NCBI RefSeq assembly: GCF_014698845.1 | Contig: NZ_JACJTV010000017.1 | Coordinates: forward strand, 51,227 to 115,226 | Source of the DNA: Coleofasciculus sp. FACHB-1120 | GTDB lineage: Bacteria; Cyanobacteriota; Cyanobacteriia; Cyanobacteriales; FACHB-T130 | DNA: 64,000 nucleotides | Direction of reading: 5' to 3' | Part shown: positions 16,903 to 27,327 of the stretch, piece by piece | Layout of the letters: every line of letters begins with the position of its first letter | How positions within the stretch are numbered: position 1 is the stretch's first letter | Notes under the pieces: model-generated | What the model saw: only the letters and a program-made list of their open reading frames with translations | Databases searched by the model: none | Told to the model about the DNA's origin: nothing | Position numbers and translations under genes: made by a program

Positions 16903-19900
16903 GCTTCAATCCCTGATAGGGATTTAGATTAATTGGAACAACCCTGATCCTTCACTCCCCGCTGGTTGGGAGAAGGTGTTTCAATCCCTGATAGGGATTT
17001 AGATTAATTGGAACATTGACCATCAGTACGACAAGTCAAAGATAGGTCGTTTCAATCCCTGGTAGGGATTTAGATTAATTGGAACAAAACGGTGGGTCAG
17101 AAAGTGGGTCAGAAAGTGGTTTCAATCCCTGGTAGGGATTTAGATTAATTGGAACACATGATTTATTCAAAGAACAAGATAGGCGCTTCGATGTTTCAAT
17201 CCCTGGTAGGGATTTAGATTAATTGGAACCTGGTAACTTTTTCCAGCCCCGCTATTTATTTTTTTGTTTCAATCCCTGGTAGGGATTTAGATTAATTGGA
17301 ACTCGATAAGAGCGAGGATTCAGAAGCAACCAAGAATAAGTTTCAATCCCTGATAGGGATTTAGATTAATTGGAACTGATGCATTTTTTTACTACAGCAT
17401 TTTGACTTGGCGTTTCAATCCCTGATAGGGATTTAGATTAATTGGAACCGACCTCCCCAACAAAATGATTCAAGGATTTATCTGTTTCAATCCCTGATAG
17501 GGATTTAGATTAATTGGAACCCTGGTTGAAATTACTGTCCAGGGAATCGGTATGTTTCAATCCCTGATAGGGATTTAGATTAATTGGAACTTGGGAGCGC
17601 GATTGCTGGAAGTTCGGCAACAAGTGTTTCAATCCCTGATAGGGATTTAGATTAATTGGAACAAGCCCACCCACCCACCCATCAGCCGGTGGTGATTGTT
17701 TCAATCCCTGATAGGGATTTAGATTAATTGGAACAACCGCAGCCGCAGCCCGACCGGGACACCGCAACCGGTTTCAATCCCTGATAGGGATTTAGATTAA
17801 TTGGAACTAGTAATGAAAAGCTTGAGCATCAACGGGAGACATGTTTCAATCCCTGATAGGGATTTAGATTAATTGGAACTTTTTTACCGAAAAGCTTTAA
17901 TCATTTTAAAAGTGTTTCAATCCCTGATAGGGATTTAGATTAATTGGAACTTGAGCGGAAGCGGGGGGAGCGAACCCCAACGACCCGTTTCAATCCCTGA
18001 TAGGGATTTAGATTAATTGGAACTCTAACTCGTATCAATTCAGATTCAGGATTCGCTGTTTCAATCCCTGATAGGGATTTAGATTAATTGGAACTAGCCA
18101 GCTTCTTTCCAGGGATTGAGACGCGAACGCGTTTCAATCCCTGATAGGGATTTAGATTAATTGGAACCACTGGGTTGATACCTGGGATGGAGTCTGTACT
18201 AAGTTTCAATCCCTGATAGGGATTTAGATTAATTGGAACTTGATACCAATTCAATCGTTCAGAACGGCTAGCCCGTTTCAATCCCTGATAGGGATTTAGA
18301 TTAATTGGAACTTTCAGTCTCACCAAGAACATCAACAGTAGCATCCAGTTTCAATCCCTGATAGGGATTTAGATTAATTGGAACTTGGAGATCCAAAACT
18401 TCAGAAGAATCCAATTAAGTTTCAATCCCTGATAGGGATTTAGATTAATTGGAACCAGTGTAGTAGTGGAAGGATTGAGAATCAACGGGAGTCATGTTTC
18501 AATCCCTGATAGGGATTTAGATTAATTGGAACCTGAACATCAAGCAGGCAACGTTCCTAGCGATGCGTTTCAATCCCTGATAGGGATTTAGATTAATTGG
18601 AACCTCACATTTGAGAATCTGGTCGAGGTAGCTCTTTGCTGTTTCAATCCCTGATAGGGATTTAGATTAATTGGAACCCCCGCAACTGGGGCATTTCAGG
18701 GCTTGACTCATGTTTCAATCCCTGATAGGGATTTAGATTAATTGGAACCTCAGGTCAAGTAGAGTTAGGGTATCTCGAAAACCGTTTCAATCCCTGATAG
18801 GGATTTAGATTAATTGGAACGGGATTGGCATTTTAAACCGGTGTTACCCACCGAGTGCAAGTTTCAATCCCTGATAGGGATTTAGATTAATTGGAACTTC
18901 TGACCTTGGGGCGCTGGGAGAATATGTTGCCGATAAGTTTCAATCCCTGATAGGGATTTAGATTAATTGGAACCCGCCCAGCGCCACGCCTTTAAGGTTT
19001 CGAGAGAAGTTTCAATCCCTGATAGGGATTTAGATTAATTGGAACACTCGTTAATCCTCCGCTAGCGTTATGGGCAACCCAGTTTCAATCCCTGATAGGG
19101 ATTTAGATTAATTGGAACTGAGGACTTTGGCGGTTCTTATACGTTCAGCAAAGTTTCAATCCCTGATAGGGATTTAGATTAATTGGAACTTATTATCTCG
19201 CTTTACCCGATTAGAAAACTTACGTTTCAATCCCTGATAGGGATTTAGATTAATTGGAACCTTCTTGCAGCTTGGTTTGAGCTTCTTTAACACTAGTTTC
19301 AATCCCTGATAGGGATTTAGATTAATTGGAACATGTCTATTATTCCTCCGAGCGTATGGAAAGAAAAGTTTCAATCCCTGATAGGGATTTAGATTAATTG
19401 GAACTGATGCCTTCAAGGTCGCGCCTGGTGCCAATCAATGTTTCAATCCCTGATAGGGATTTAGATTAATTGGAACTTATCGCCTCAAGAAAAGGCAGAA
19501 CTTGTTAAAGGTTTCAATCCCTGATAGGGATTTAGATTAATTGGAACCGGCTTATTCACGAGCTGGGTTGTACTCCTGAACGTTTCAATCCCTGATAGGG
19601 ATTTAGATTAATTGGAACTCGTTGGTTAGTTCGGTCGGCGCAATTTTTATATGTTTCAATCCCTGATAGGGATTTAGATTAATTGGAACTCGGCTCAAGT
19701 GCAAGAGACGGAATAAACAACGATGTTTCAATCCCTGATAGGGATTTAGATTAATTGGAACGGAGAATTTTACCCGGCAATTGTAAAAATTGTGATGTTT
19801 CAATCCCTGATAGGGATTTAGATTAATTGGAACCTGCTTGCCGTCGCGCTTCCCTCTCAGCTGGATCGGGAAGTTTCAATCCCTGATAGGGATTTAGATT

Positions 19901-22159
19901 AATTGGAACTGACCCCGGTGCGTGCTTTGTTGCGTCCAATGATTGGTTTCAATCCCTGATAGGGATTTAGATTAATTGGAACTTTTGCGCTCCCAGATAA
20001 CGCATCCACTGGGATTTGTAACGTTTCAATCCCTGATAGGGATTTAGATTAATTGGAACGCTTTACGCCAGCGACATTATTAAATGGACAGAAGTTTCAA
20101 TCCCTGATAGGGATTTAGATTAATTGGAACGCCATTACCGGGGTACTCACAAAAGGAGCAGCAAGTAGTTTCAATCCCTGATAGGGATTTAGATTAATTG
20201 GAACTTGCTTGGTGCTTTGGCGAATCCTCAAGGGTGGATGGTTTCAATCCCTGATAGGGATTTAGATTAATTGGAACTCCTGTAATTATTGCTTTTGCAA
20301 TCTGGACATTTCGTTTCAATCCCTGATAGGGATTTAGATTAATTGGAACAAAGCAATCCACCGGCTCAAACAACCGATGAAGGGTTTCAATCCCTGATAG
20401 GGATTTAGATTAATTGGAACCTTTGATGCGTAGATAGCCAACCCTGTCCCCAATGCCGTTTCAATCCCTGATAGGGATTTAGATTAATTGGAACCGTTTG
20501 ACCCGTACTCGTTGGCGTTGGACGAGGTGGTTTCAATCCCTGATAGGGATTTAGATTAATTGGAACTCGCTAAAAGCAGATTTTGCGGTCAGTGCGACAT
20601 GTTTCAATCCCTGATAGGGATTTAGATTAATTGGAACCAGATGGGCATTGCACAGAGCTTGCATCCCCGATAAGTTTCAATCCCTGATAGGGATTTAGAT
20701 TAATTGGAACCTGAATAGTTAACTTAATTCCCTCTATTAGCTAGTGTTTCAATCCCTGATAGGGATTTAGATTAATTGGAACCTGATTAACTGTAAATCC
20801 TTGACGGTTGTATGATGTCTTGTTTCAATCCCTGATAGGGATTTAGATTAATTGGAACTTTTCGGGTTTTCCTGCTGCCGCTACTTTTAATCAGTTTCAA
20901 TCCCTGATAGGGATTTAGATTAATTGGAACTATTTATAAGCCTGGTCGAGTTTATCAGCCAGGTGAGTTTCAATCCCTGATAGGGATTTAGATTAATTGG
21001 AACTCGAGATCCCAAAACCTACTCGGATCGTGGCTGTGTTTCAATCCCTGATAGGGATTTAGATTAATTGGAACTATAAATTGGGGAGTTGAGTATAAAC
21101 TTCAGTCAACTTTTGTTTCAATCCCTGATAGGGATTTAGATTAATTGGAACAGTTACATCTAGAGTCATCGATACTTTAATCAAGTGTTTCAATCCCTGA
21201 TAGGGATTTAGATTAATTGGAACGCTAGATGGAGAAGCTTTAAGCATTTTATCAACGTTTCAATCCCTGATAGGGATTTAGATTAATTGGAACGTGGATA
21301 AAAGCGCTAGAAGTCACGGCGGTTTATGTTTCAATCCCTGATAGGGATTTAGATTAATTGGAACCTCTCGGCAAAGCTGACGGCGCGAATGGTCTTACCA
21401 GTTTCAATCCCTGATAGGGATTTAGATTAATTGGAACCCTGTAAACGATAGATTTAGTGAGTCAGCCAAATCTGTTTCAATCCCTGATAGGGATTTAGAT
21501 TAATTGGAACAGACTTATTATCATATGGTCAAGCCTGCCAATTATGTTTCAATCCCTGATAGGGATTTAGATTAATTGGAACTACTTTCACCCATCTTTT
21601 GAAGGAGTCTCGTTCTGTTTCAATCCCTGATAGGGATTTAGATTAATTGGAACTTGGCTATTCCCTCCGAGTAGCGTGTCCTGGGCATGTTTCAATCCCT
21701 GATAGGGATTTAGATTAATTGGAACTGGATTAATCGGATAGATAAGGTCGAATGGAAATCGTTTCAATCCCTGATAGGGATTTAGATTAATTGGAACGTC
21801 ACTGTGTAGCCTTGACGATTGAATTTAGCTTTGTTTCAATCCCTGATAGGGATTTAGATTAATTGGAACACTCATAGGGATTGTATGTAGATATCCTCTC
21901 TATGTTTCAATCCCTGATAGGGATTTAGATTAATTGGAACTTTTTATCCGGTTCCACTCGCTCAACCAATGCTCTGTGTTTCAATCCCTGATAGGGATTT
22001 AGATTAATTGGAACGTTGCTGAACCATAATAGTTAATTGTTAGTAAAGGGTTTCAATCCCTGATAGGGATTTAGATTAATTGGAACTTCTAAACAGTTTC
22101 AAACTTGCGTACACAGTTTTGTGTTTCAATCCCTGATAGGGATTTAGATTAATTGGAAC
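16903..22159 (-). CRISPR. Type I-D CRISPR array, 73 repeats and 72 spacers
   Basis: I counted 73 copies of a 37-base repeat with spacers of 33-40 bases (mostly 34-36). On the transcribed minus strand the unit begins GTTCCAATTAATC, has the hairpin AATCCC-TATCA-GGGATT and ends ATTGAAAC, the usual 8-base crRNA handle. The leader is therefore at the right (22160 side), next to cas2-cas1. The left end is the old, leader-distal end: the first repeat (16903) carries a substitution at base 2 on the plus strand, and the four repeats at 17049, 17119, 17193 and 17266 share CTGGTAGGG instead of CTGATAGGG. All other copies look identical. Open frames inside the array are not genes. Confidence 0.99.
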
Positions 22160-22395
22160 GGCGGGAGCCGAAAAAGCTTGCTGTATTTAGTTTTCGAGGT
22201 ACTGTTGCGTGAATTGAGATAATCATATCATTTGAGGCTGTGGGGTGAGCAAGAGGCGAAAACACTTTTTCGCTGGAACGCTTGGTAGTAAAGCGAAAAA
22301 CAAGTTGCGCGGAAGATGAATTGTTCACCACAAAGGTCAAATGCTTGTACGCGGTGTGCTTCAGCCAGTTTCTGCTCCCCGTTTTAGCTGAACAC
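22160..22395 (-). promoter_or_regulatory. CRISPR leader
   Basis: The 236 bases between the cas2 stop and the first leader-end repeat hold no gene and should contain the array promoter and the integration signals for Cas1-Cas2. On the minus strand a TATGAT box lies about 65 bases before the first repeat. The position and orientation are certain from the repeat handle; the promoter call is tentative. Confidence 0.7.
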
Positions 22396-22683
22396 CTACC
22401 CATCCGCGCATTCGGCAAAAAAGATAGTTTCATCTCGTGGCTGTTCTCCGCCAATCCGTTCTATTTTTCTTTGGCAACAGCCACAGAGAAAGTAAAAGCG
22501 GATGCTATCAGTATCGGGTTTAATCAGCTTGCTCAAGCGCGATCGCAATTTAGCATACTGGGTATCTGTCAGCTCACACTCAAATACGCTTAACTGCATC
22601 CACTGCCCATAAGATTTGAGAATGGAGTGGATTTTAGTGCGCCGCTTGTCTTCTGGAATATCGTAACTGACAACAATATACAT
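22396..22683 (-). CDS. cas2: CRISPR-associated endonuclease Cas2
   Basis: 95 residues, normal for Cas2. It begins MYIVVSYDIPEDKRRTKIHSILK, the ferredoxin-fold first strand with the conserved Asp in YDI, and continues with YGQWMQLSVFECELT. With Cas1 it forms the integrase complex that inserts new spacers at the leader end of the array just downstream. It follows cas1 by 24 bases and is the last cas gene of the operon. Confidence 0.96.
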   Translation of the reverse strand: MYIVVSYDIPEDKRRTKIHSILKSYGQWMQLSVFECELTDTQYAKLRSRLSKLIKPDTDSIRFYFLCGCCQRKIERIGGEQPRDETIFFAECADG

Positions 22684-22707
22684 AGTGCAGGCAGGATTGA
22701 GAAGCGG

Positions 22708-23712
22708 TTACTTCAGAACTAAAGGCGGATATTTTTCGATTTCGCCCATCAGATACTTCGCCAGCAGTCGCGCTTGGATTTCAAAAGATTCCTGATAAGT
22801 GCATTGCTTTTTCATGACTGGATGTGTGAATTTAGTTTGTTTCTTTTGTTCGTACAACCGCAAAAATTTATGCAGCCCTTCCTTGGTCAGAGATACAGCC
22901 TTAGAGAGGGGTTCCTCAGTAAAATCATCTTTTGTGAGCGATCGCTTATTCAGTGCCGATAGCACAATGGCATCCACCACCAAAGGACGAAACTCTTCCA
23001 TCAAATCTAAAGCTAGGGAAGGGCGACCATAACGCTCAACGTGCAGGTAGCCTAGATAAGGGTCAAATCCTACGATGTTCGTTGCACTCTGAATATCGTG
23101 GCGTAGCAAAGAGTAGCCAAAGCTAAGAATTGCATTAACCGGGTCAGTTGGAGGGCGGCGATTTCTGGCTTTAAACTTAAATTCTGAGCCTTTTAGCAAA
23201 TGGTCAAAGCAACCAAAATAAGCAGCACTTCCTGCACCTTCTAAGCCTCGCAGAGAATCGATTCTGAGAGTTTTATCAATGGGAGCGATTGCTTTCTCTA
23301 ATCGAGTAATATTTGATTGCAAATCAAGTTGAGAACATTCCCGTTCTCGACGCAACAGGTTAATTCGGTAGTTTTTCAATTTACCGCGTACAAATCCCCG
23401 CACTAGATGCACCGCCTGTTCCGTCTCGCCAGCCGCTTTCCACTGGGCTTTTCTTACAAAGATGTTTTTGGTCATTTCTGGCTCCAATCTACCTAAATAG
23501 CGTCCACTACTCGTTAAAAAAGATAGAGGGATGTGCCGAGAAAGCAGTTCCATAACAACAGCAGGGGAGACACTAGCACGCCCCAAAACCACGATGCCAT
23601 CCACTTTAATCAGCGGTACATCTAAAATAGTTTGCTTCCCCGCTTTGACGCATAGACGTTCATCTGTTTTCCCAATAAAGGCTTCATCTTGTGTCACATA
23701 AACTGTTCCCAT
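22708..23712 (-). CDS. cas1: CRISPR-associated integrase Cas1 (type I-D)
   Basis: 334 residues, with GGAGG four bases upstream of the ATG. The Cas1 C-terminal helical domain shows conserved metal ligands: Glu in SLRGLEGAGSAAYF, His in GYLHVERYGRPSLALDLMEEFRP, and Asp/Glu in the last segment. The N-terminal beta domain begins MGTVYVTQDEAFIGKTDERLCV. It catalyses spacer integration. Its position between cas4 and cas2 is typical of type I-D adaptation modules, where Cas4 helps choose PAM-proper spacers. Confidence 0.97.
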   Translation of the reverse strand: MGTVYVTQDEAFIGKTDERLCVKAGKQTILDVPLIKVDGIVVLGRASVSPAVVMELLSRHIPLSFLTSSGRYLGRLEPEMTKNIFVRKAQWKAAGETEQAVHLVRGFVRGKLKNYRINLLRRERECSQLDLQSNITRLEKAIAPIDKTLRIDSLRGLEGAGSAAYFGCFDHLLKGSEFKFKARNRRPPTDPVNAILSFGYSLLRHDIQSATNIVGFDPYLGYLHVERYGRPSLALDLMEEFRPLVVDAIVLSALNKRSLTKDDFTEEPLSKAVSLTKEGLHKFLRLYEQKKQTKFTHPVMKKQCTYQESFEIQARLLAKYLMGEIEKYPPLVLK

Positions 23713-23850
23713 TTGTCCTCCTTAAATCGTGAATAGTCATCCAATCTGACAATTTTCCTAGCCCTTTTCAAAAATGAGACTCAGAGAAAAAACGCAGTTT
23801 CTCTTGTTTCTCTTCAAAAGGGGGTTGGGGGATCTCCAATTGAAACTTAG

Positions 23851-24444
23851 TTAATTTGCTTCTTGATAACGCCCGACTTTGTCAACCGCTTGAGGCAAAC
23901 ATTGGGAGTAAAGGCTGCATCCTTTACAGCGTGGACTGTAAACTGCTTTTGGCATCAGTCCCGTAGCCAGCAAATTTTGGACAGATTCAATAGTAGCGAT
24001 CGCACTTTCTCGTAATTCCGCAGTTATTTCAACTTTTGTGCGTTGGTGCGAATGCGCGTAGTAGATATAGCCAGTAGTAATCGTTTGTCCTGTCATCTCT
24101 TCCAGACATAAGGCTTGGGCGCAAACTTGCAATTCATCGTTATCCCACTCGCCTGTATGTCCCCGCTTGTATTCGACTGGATACAGTTCTCCATTGGCAG
24201 ATTCAATTAAGTCTGATTTCCCAATCAATTTGCATTTTTCTGATTTCAACCAGATCGCCCGAACTTGCCAAGTTTCTTCTCGATGTCCTTCTCCAACGGT
24301 ATGCACTCTCTGATGTAAATCCGTGCCTTCAATTGTGTAGCTATTGTCTGCAAATTCACCGGCACAAAACATCCGCCAGCACCTGTGGGGGCAATAAGCA
24401 TATTGATTTAGGGCAGCGATGGGAATGTAGTCAGTATCGTTCAT
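23851..24444 (-). CDS. cas4: CRISPR-associated exonuclease Cas4
   Basis: About 197 residues from the Met at 24444 (a longer frame starts at 24507 but adds 21 atypical residues). RecB-like nuclease motifs are present: GTDLHQRVH, GKSDLIES and PVEYKRGH. Four cysteines for an Fe-S cluster are seen at ALNQYAYCPHRC near the N terminus and CKGCSLYSQC near the C terminus. Cas4 trims prespacers and helps Cas1-Cas2 select those with the right PAM. In Synechocystis type I-D this gives GTN. It is 138 bases upstream of cas1. Confidence 0.93.
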   Translation of the reverse strand: MNDTDYIPIAALNQYAYCPHRCWRMFCAGEFADNSYTIEGTDLHQRVHTVGEGHREETWQVRAIWLKSEKCKLIGKSDLIESANGELYPVEYKRGHTGEWDNDELQVCAQALCLEEMTGQTITTGYIYYAHSHQRTKVEITAELRESAIATIESVQNLLATGLMPKAVYSPRCKGCSLYSQCLPQAVDKVGRYQEAN

Positions 24445-24602
24445 AGATTTTGCGATTATATTCGTCGCCTTTGTTGGGATTTCTTTGGGAAGTAAACCTT
24501 TCCTCAACCACCCTCCTACAAGGAAACAGCCAAAGAGTTACTCCCTTTCCATACAAGGGAAAGAGGTTAGGGAATTAGTTTTTTTATTCAAAAAAAGAGG
24601 GG

Positions 24603-25472
24603 TTATAGGGCGTAATTATAATTCTTGCTAGGGGTTGAAATATGCAGTCGTCGCCGCATCATACCCATACCCATTGGTGTCTTACGTCCCACACCGCTGT
24701 AGAGAGCGAAATCAGCCAAGGTGTTGATGTTCTTGATTACTTCGGGTGAAACATCCCCCAGAATGCGATAGCTGATTTCTCCCGTCAACCCAATAAATTT
24801 ACTGCGAGAGTCCGCCACAATTTCGGTGTGGATGTTGAAAAAACTGGGAAAGATTGATTCTATTGAAAAGTGGGACAACTCAATGCCGCTGTATTTGTTC
24901 CACCGATTCAGGAGGCTATTAAACACACTCTCTCTGGTAGGGAGGGCGGTATCGTACTGTCCTTGGCGGAAAGCGGTGGGGGTGGCAAAGCTGAAGGTAA
25001 TTATGCGATCGCTATCCGATGCCTGTTCGTATAATTGAGCGTAGCTGCTAGCATTTGCCCAAGGCTGAGTAGATTGGGGAGTGCCGAGAATGCTGGTGAT
25101 ATGTAAATCCGCTGAACCCAGATGCCAAGGATGCTGAGGATTAAGATTCAGCCACAACTGGGTAAGTTTGCTAAATAAAGTGTCGTCCAGTAGGGAGATG
25201 CGCCACCAACAAGTCGTACCCTCTGGGATTGCCATTTTGTGTTCCCATTGCAAAGTAGAGTCTTGCAGTCCAACCCGTTTAATTTGTCGGCTACTTTGCA
25301 AGGGACTAAGAGTGAAGGCTTTGTCAGCACCGGATTGATGGAGAGAGTTTCCTAATTCCTGGTCTACAGAACTGACAAGTGTGAGAAACAGAGCGTGTAA
25401 ATGCCTTCCTGTCAAAAATTGGGCCGGAATTGGTGCCTGGGGAAGTAGATTTAAAACTAAACTGTGGGGCAT
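24603..25472 (-). CDS. cas6: CRISPR RNA endoribonuclease Cas6
   Basis: 289 residues. The double ferredoxin-like Cas6 fold is supported by the C-terminal Gly-rich loop YSGVGRKTPMGMGMMRR, the family hallmark, and an N-terminal His (HLHALFL) that could take part in catalysis. It cleaves pre-crRNA within each repeat, leaving the 8-base ATTGAAAC 5' handle. It follows csc1 by 42 bases. In type I-D it stays with the crRNA-effector complex. Confidence 0.93.
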   Translation of the reverse strand: MPHSLVLNLLPQAPIPAQFLTGRHLHALFLTLVSSVDQELGNSLHQSGADKAFTLSPLQSSRQIKRVGLQDSTLQWEHKMAIPEGTTCWWRISLLDDTLFSKLTQLWLNLNPQHPWHLGSADLHITSILGTPQSTQPWANASSYAQLYEQASDSDRIITFSFATPTAFRQGQYDTALPTRESVFNSLLNRWNKYSGIELSHFSIESIFPSFFNIHTEIVADSRSKFIGLTGEISYRILGDVSPEVIKNINTLADFALYSGVGRKTPMGMGMMRRRLHISTPSKNYNYAL

Positions 25473-25514
25473 CTCTATCTCTATAAAAGGATTTCATGCA
25501 GTTTGATTTCTAAC

Positions 25515-26219
25515 TCAACTCCTGAAGCGATACTGCATACAGGCTGGAATTTCTAGCTGACCAAATTTGTAGTATTGCCCCCGAATTCTGATATTTTGAA
25601 TTAGGCTAACTGGGGGCATATTAACTACGTCGTAGCTAATTACTCGATGGGAAAACATCACATCTAAAGGATTGAGGAGATAGGGGAAGATGAATTCTTT
25701 TTCTGCGGATGAGCTATTTACCTCCTGAGTTTCTACAATTTTCACTTCCGCCTTACTCATCCACTTACCCAGGCGAATCCATTTCGCCAGTTTAAGTGTT
25801 TTTTTGGAAATCATGAAAAACTCAAATTTACTTTCTGGCGCAATTTCTTTTGCTCTGCCAAAACTGGGAATATTCTTCTGAGTTTTTTCCATCTCAACAT
25901 GGTAGTTGTTATTCGCGTACTTCCAAGTGTTGAGAGTAGAAGAATGAGATAGCGATCGCGCTGGCGTTACATAAATTCCCTGTTGATTGAGCGGCGTTAA
26001 ATGCTCCTCATATTTCGGCACTTGTTCTGGACAAAAGTAGCGATAGGAATGTTCTTTAGAAACTGTGGTGGAGTAGACTTCACTATCCACCAACCCCAGC
26101 GCATAACAAAGCGCGTAATTGTGAATTACTGCCTCTGTTTCATAAAGTCGCCCAATTTCGCGAGTTGCAAAGTAAAGGCTATCGTGTAATTCAATTTGAC
26201 AACGTTGAATAATTGCCAT
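25515..26219 (-). CDS. csc1: Type I-D Cascade subunit Csc1 (Cas5d-like)
   Basis: 234 residues resembling Csc1: it opens MAIIQRCQIELHDSLYFATREIGRLYETEAVIHNYALCYALG, and has the conserved GIYVTPA and WKYANNNYHVEME segments. In type I-D it is the Cas5 equivalent that caps the 5' handle of the crRNA. It starts 5 bases after csc2 ends, so the two are tightly coupled. Confidence 0.95.
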   Translation of the reverse strand: MAIIQRCQIELHDSLYFATREIGRLYETEAVIHNYALCYALGLVDSEVYSTTVSKEHSYRYFCPEQVPKYEEHLTPLNQQGIYVTPARSLSHSSTLNTWKYANNNYHVEMEKTQKNIPSFGRAKEIAPESKFEFFMISKKTLKLAKWIRLGKWMSKAEVKIVETQEVNSSSAEKEFIFPYLLNPLDVMFSHRVISYDVVNMPPVSLIQNIRIRGQYYKFGQLEIPACMQYRFRS

Positions 26220-26224
26220 TGCTA

Positions 26225-27265
26225 TTACCCCGCCTTAGCAGCTTTCCCTGCCTTGGCTTTATCACCTTCAGGCTTCTGCTTAATATGCTTCTTAGCGTAA
26301 ACTTTAGCTTCATCATCAGCTTTCTGCAAAATCTGCTTCATGCCCTCTTCGCTCCCTGTTAGAGCTTTCACCTCATTTAAGAGAGCAGTAAACTGATTGC
26401 CAATAAAATCAGTATGCACAATAAACTCCTCAGAAATTAACGTTTCAATTGCACTTTTAGCAGCAGCAATCACATCATCTTCATTCAGTGGATCGCGGGA
26501 GTTAATTTTATTATCGGCTTGCAGTTTGTCGTAAATTGCTTGAGTCCACAGCAAGTTACTGATAATTTCGCCATCCGCAAATACCACACCGATTAATTGA
26601 TTGCGAACTCTACCTGTACGGGTAGTTTGAGCGCCATAGTGTCGAGTTCTCAGAATGTTGTTGAGAACGTACAAGAAACCAGCTTCAGTTGGGTCTTTTA
26701 AAGTCACAATACTGGGGAAGAAAACCTGGGGCTTGATGTGATCTTGTTGATTGATGCGGCTAGTCACCTCTCCTGGTTTAGAACCAGCTTCGCCCTTAGA
26801 AGCCATCGTACCGTTCTCAAAAGGAGCATTCAGGGTAAAAGTTTCGTGAGATTCATCAAAAGCGGTTATTGAAAATGCTGTATCAACTACTACTTTTGAC
26901 TTTTCAGAACCAGAGTCACCGATTGCAAATCCGTAAATAATACAATCAGGATTATCCATCGCAAACTTAACGTTATATTCGCAATCCTCAGCTGTCATCA
27001 ATCCATAGTTTCGTAATAACTCTCGTCCCACTAAACGTTCTGGCGTAGATTGCTTACGCTTAAACATTGTGAGGCGACTGATGGGTGCTTGGTTTTCTGC
27101 TTTAATTCCCGCCCTCACTCGTGCCTTGTTCAATTCTCCATCAGTTTGAAATAGAGGATAAGATTCAGTGATACGTACAGTTAGGAAATGAGCATATTTT
27201 CCCATTGGTTTGTAGGGAATTTCAGTGTGGAAGAACTTAGAATCAACGGTTTTTAGAAAAAACAT
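26225..27265 (-). CDS. csc2: Type I-D Cascade backbone subunit Csc2 (Cas7-like)
   Basis: About 346 residues. I chose the Met at 27265 (MFFLKTVDSKFFHTEIPYKP) because AGGAAA lies 8 bases upstream; the longer frame from 27331 adds 22 residues overlapping the end of cas10d. Conserved Csc2 segments include GKYAHFLTVRITESYPLFQTD, TMFKRKQSTPERLVGRELLR and TRTGRVRNQLIGVVFADGE. The C terminus is Lys/Ala-rich. Several copies polymerise along the crRNA spacer to build the type I-D effector. Confidence 0.96.
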   Translation of the reverse strand: MFFLKTVDSKFFHTEIPYKPMGKYAHFLTVRITESYPLFQTDGELNKARVRAGIKAENQAPISRLTMFKRKQSTPERLVGRELLRNYGLMTAEDCEYNVKFAMDNPDCIIYGFAIGDSGSEKSKVVVDTAFSITAFDESHETFTLNAPFENGTMASKGEAGSKPGEVTSRINQQDHIKPQVFFPSIVTLKDPTEAGFLYVLNNILRTRHYGAQTTRTGRVRNQLIGVVFADGEIISNLLWTQAIYDKLQADNKINSRDPLNEDDVIAAAKSAIETLISEEFIVHTDFIGNQFTALLNEVKALTGSEEGMKQILQKADDEAKVYAKKHIKQKPEGDKAKAGKAAKAG

Positions 27266-27327
27266 GATTAATTTCCTACATGAAGGTTGACTACAAGGAC
27301 GCGGGTTGCAAAATTTATCGGTTACAG

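Noticed and set aside
17510..19803. Several open frames with repeated VPINLNPYQGLK
   Set aside because: These are translations of the CRISPR repeat, not genes.
22149..22454. A 101-residue minus-strand frame across the leader and the end of cas2
   Set aside because: It overlaps cas2 and the last repeat in another frame, with no protein-like features; the region is the leader.
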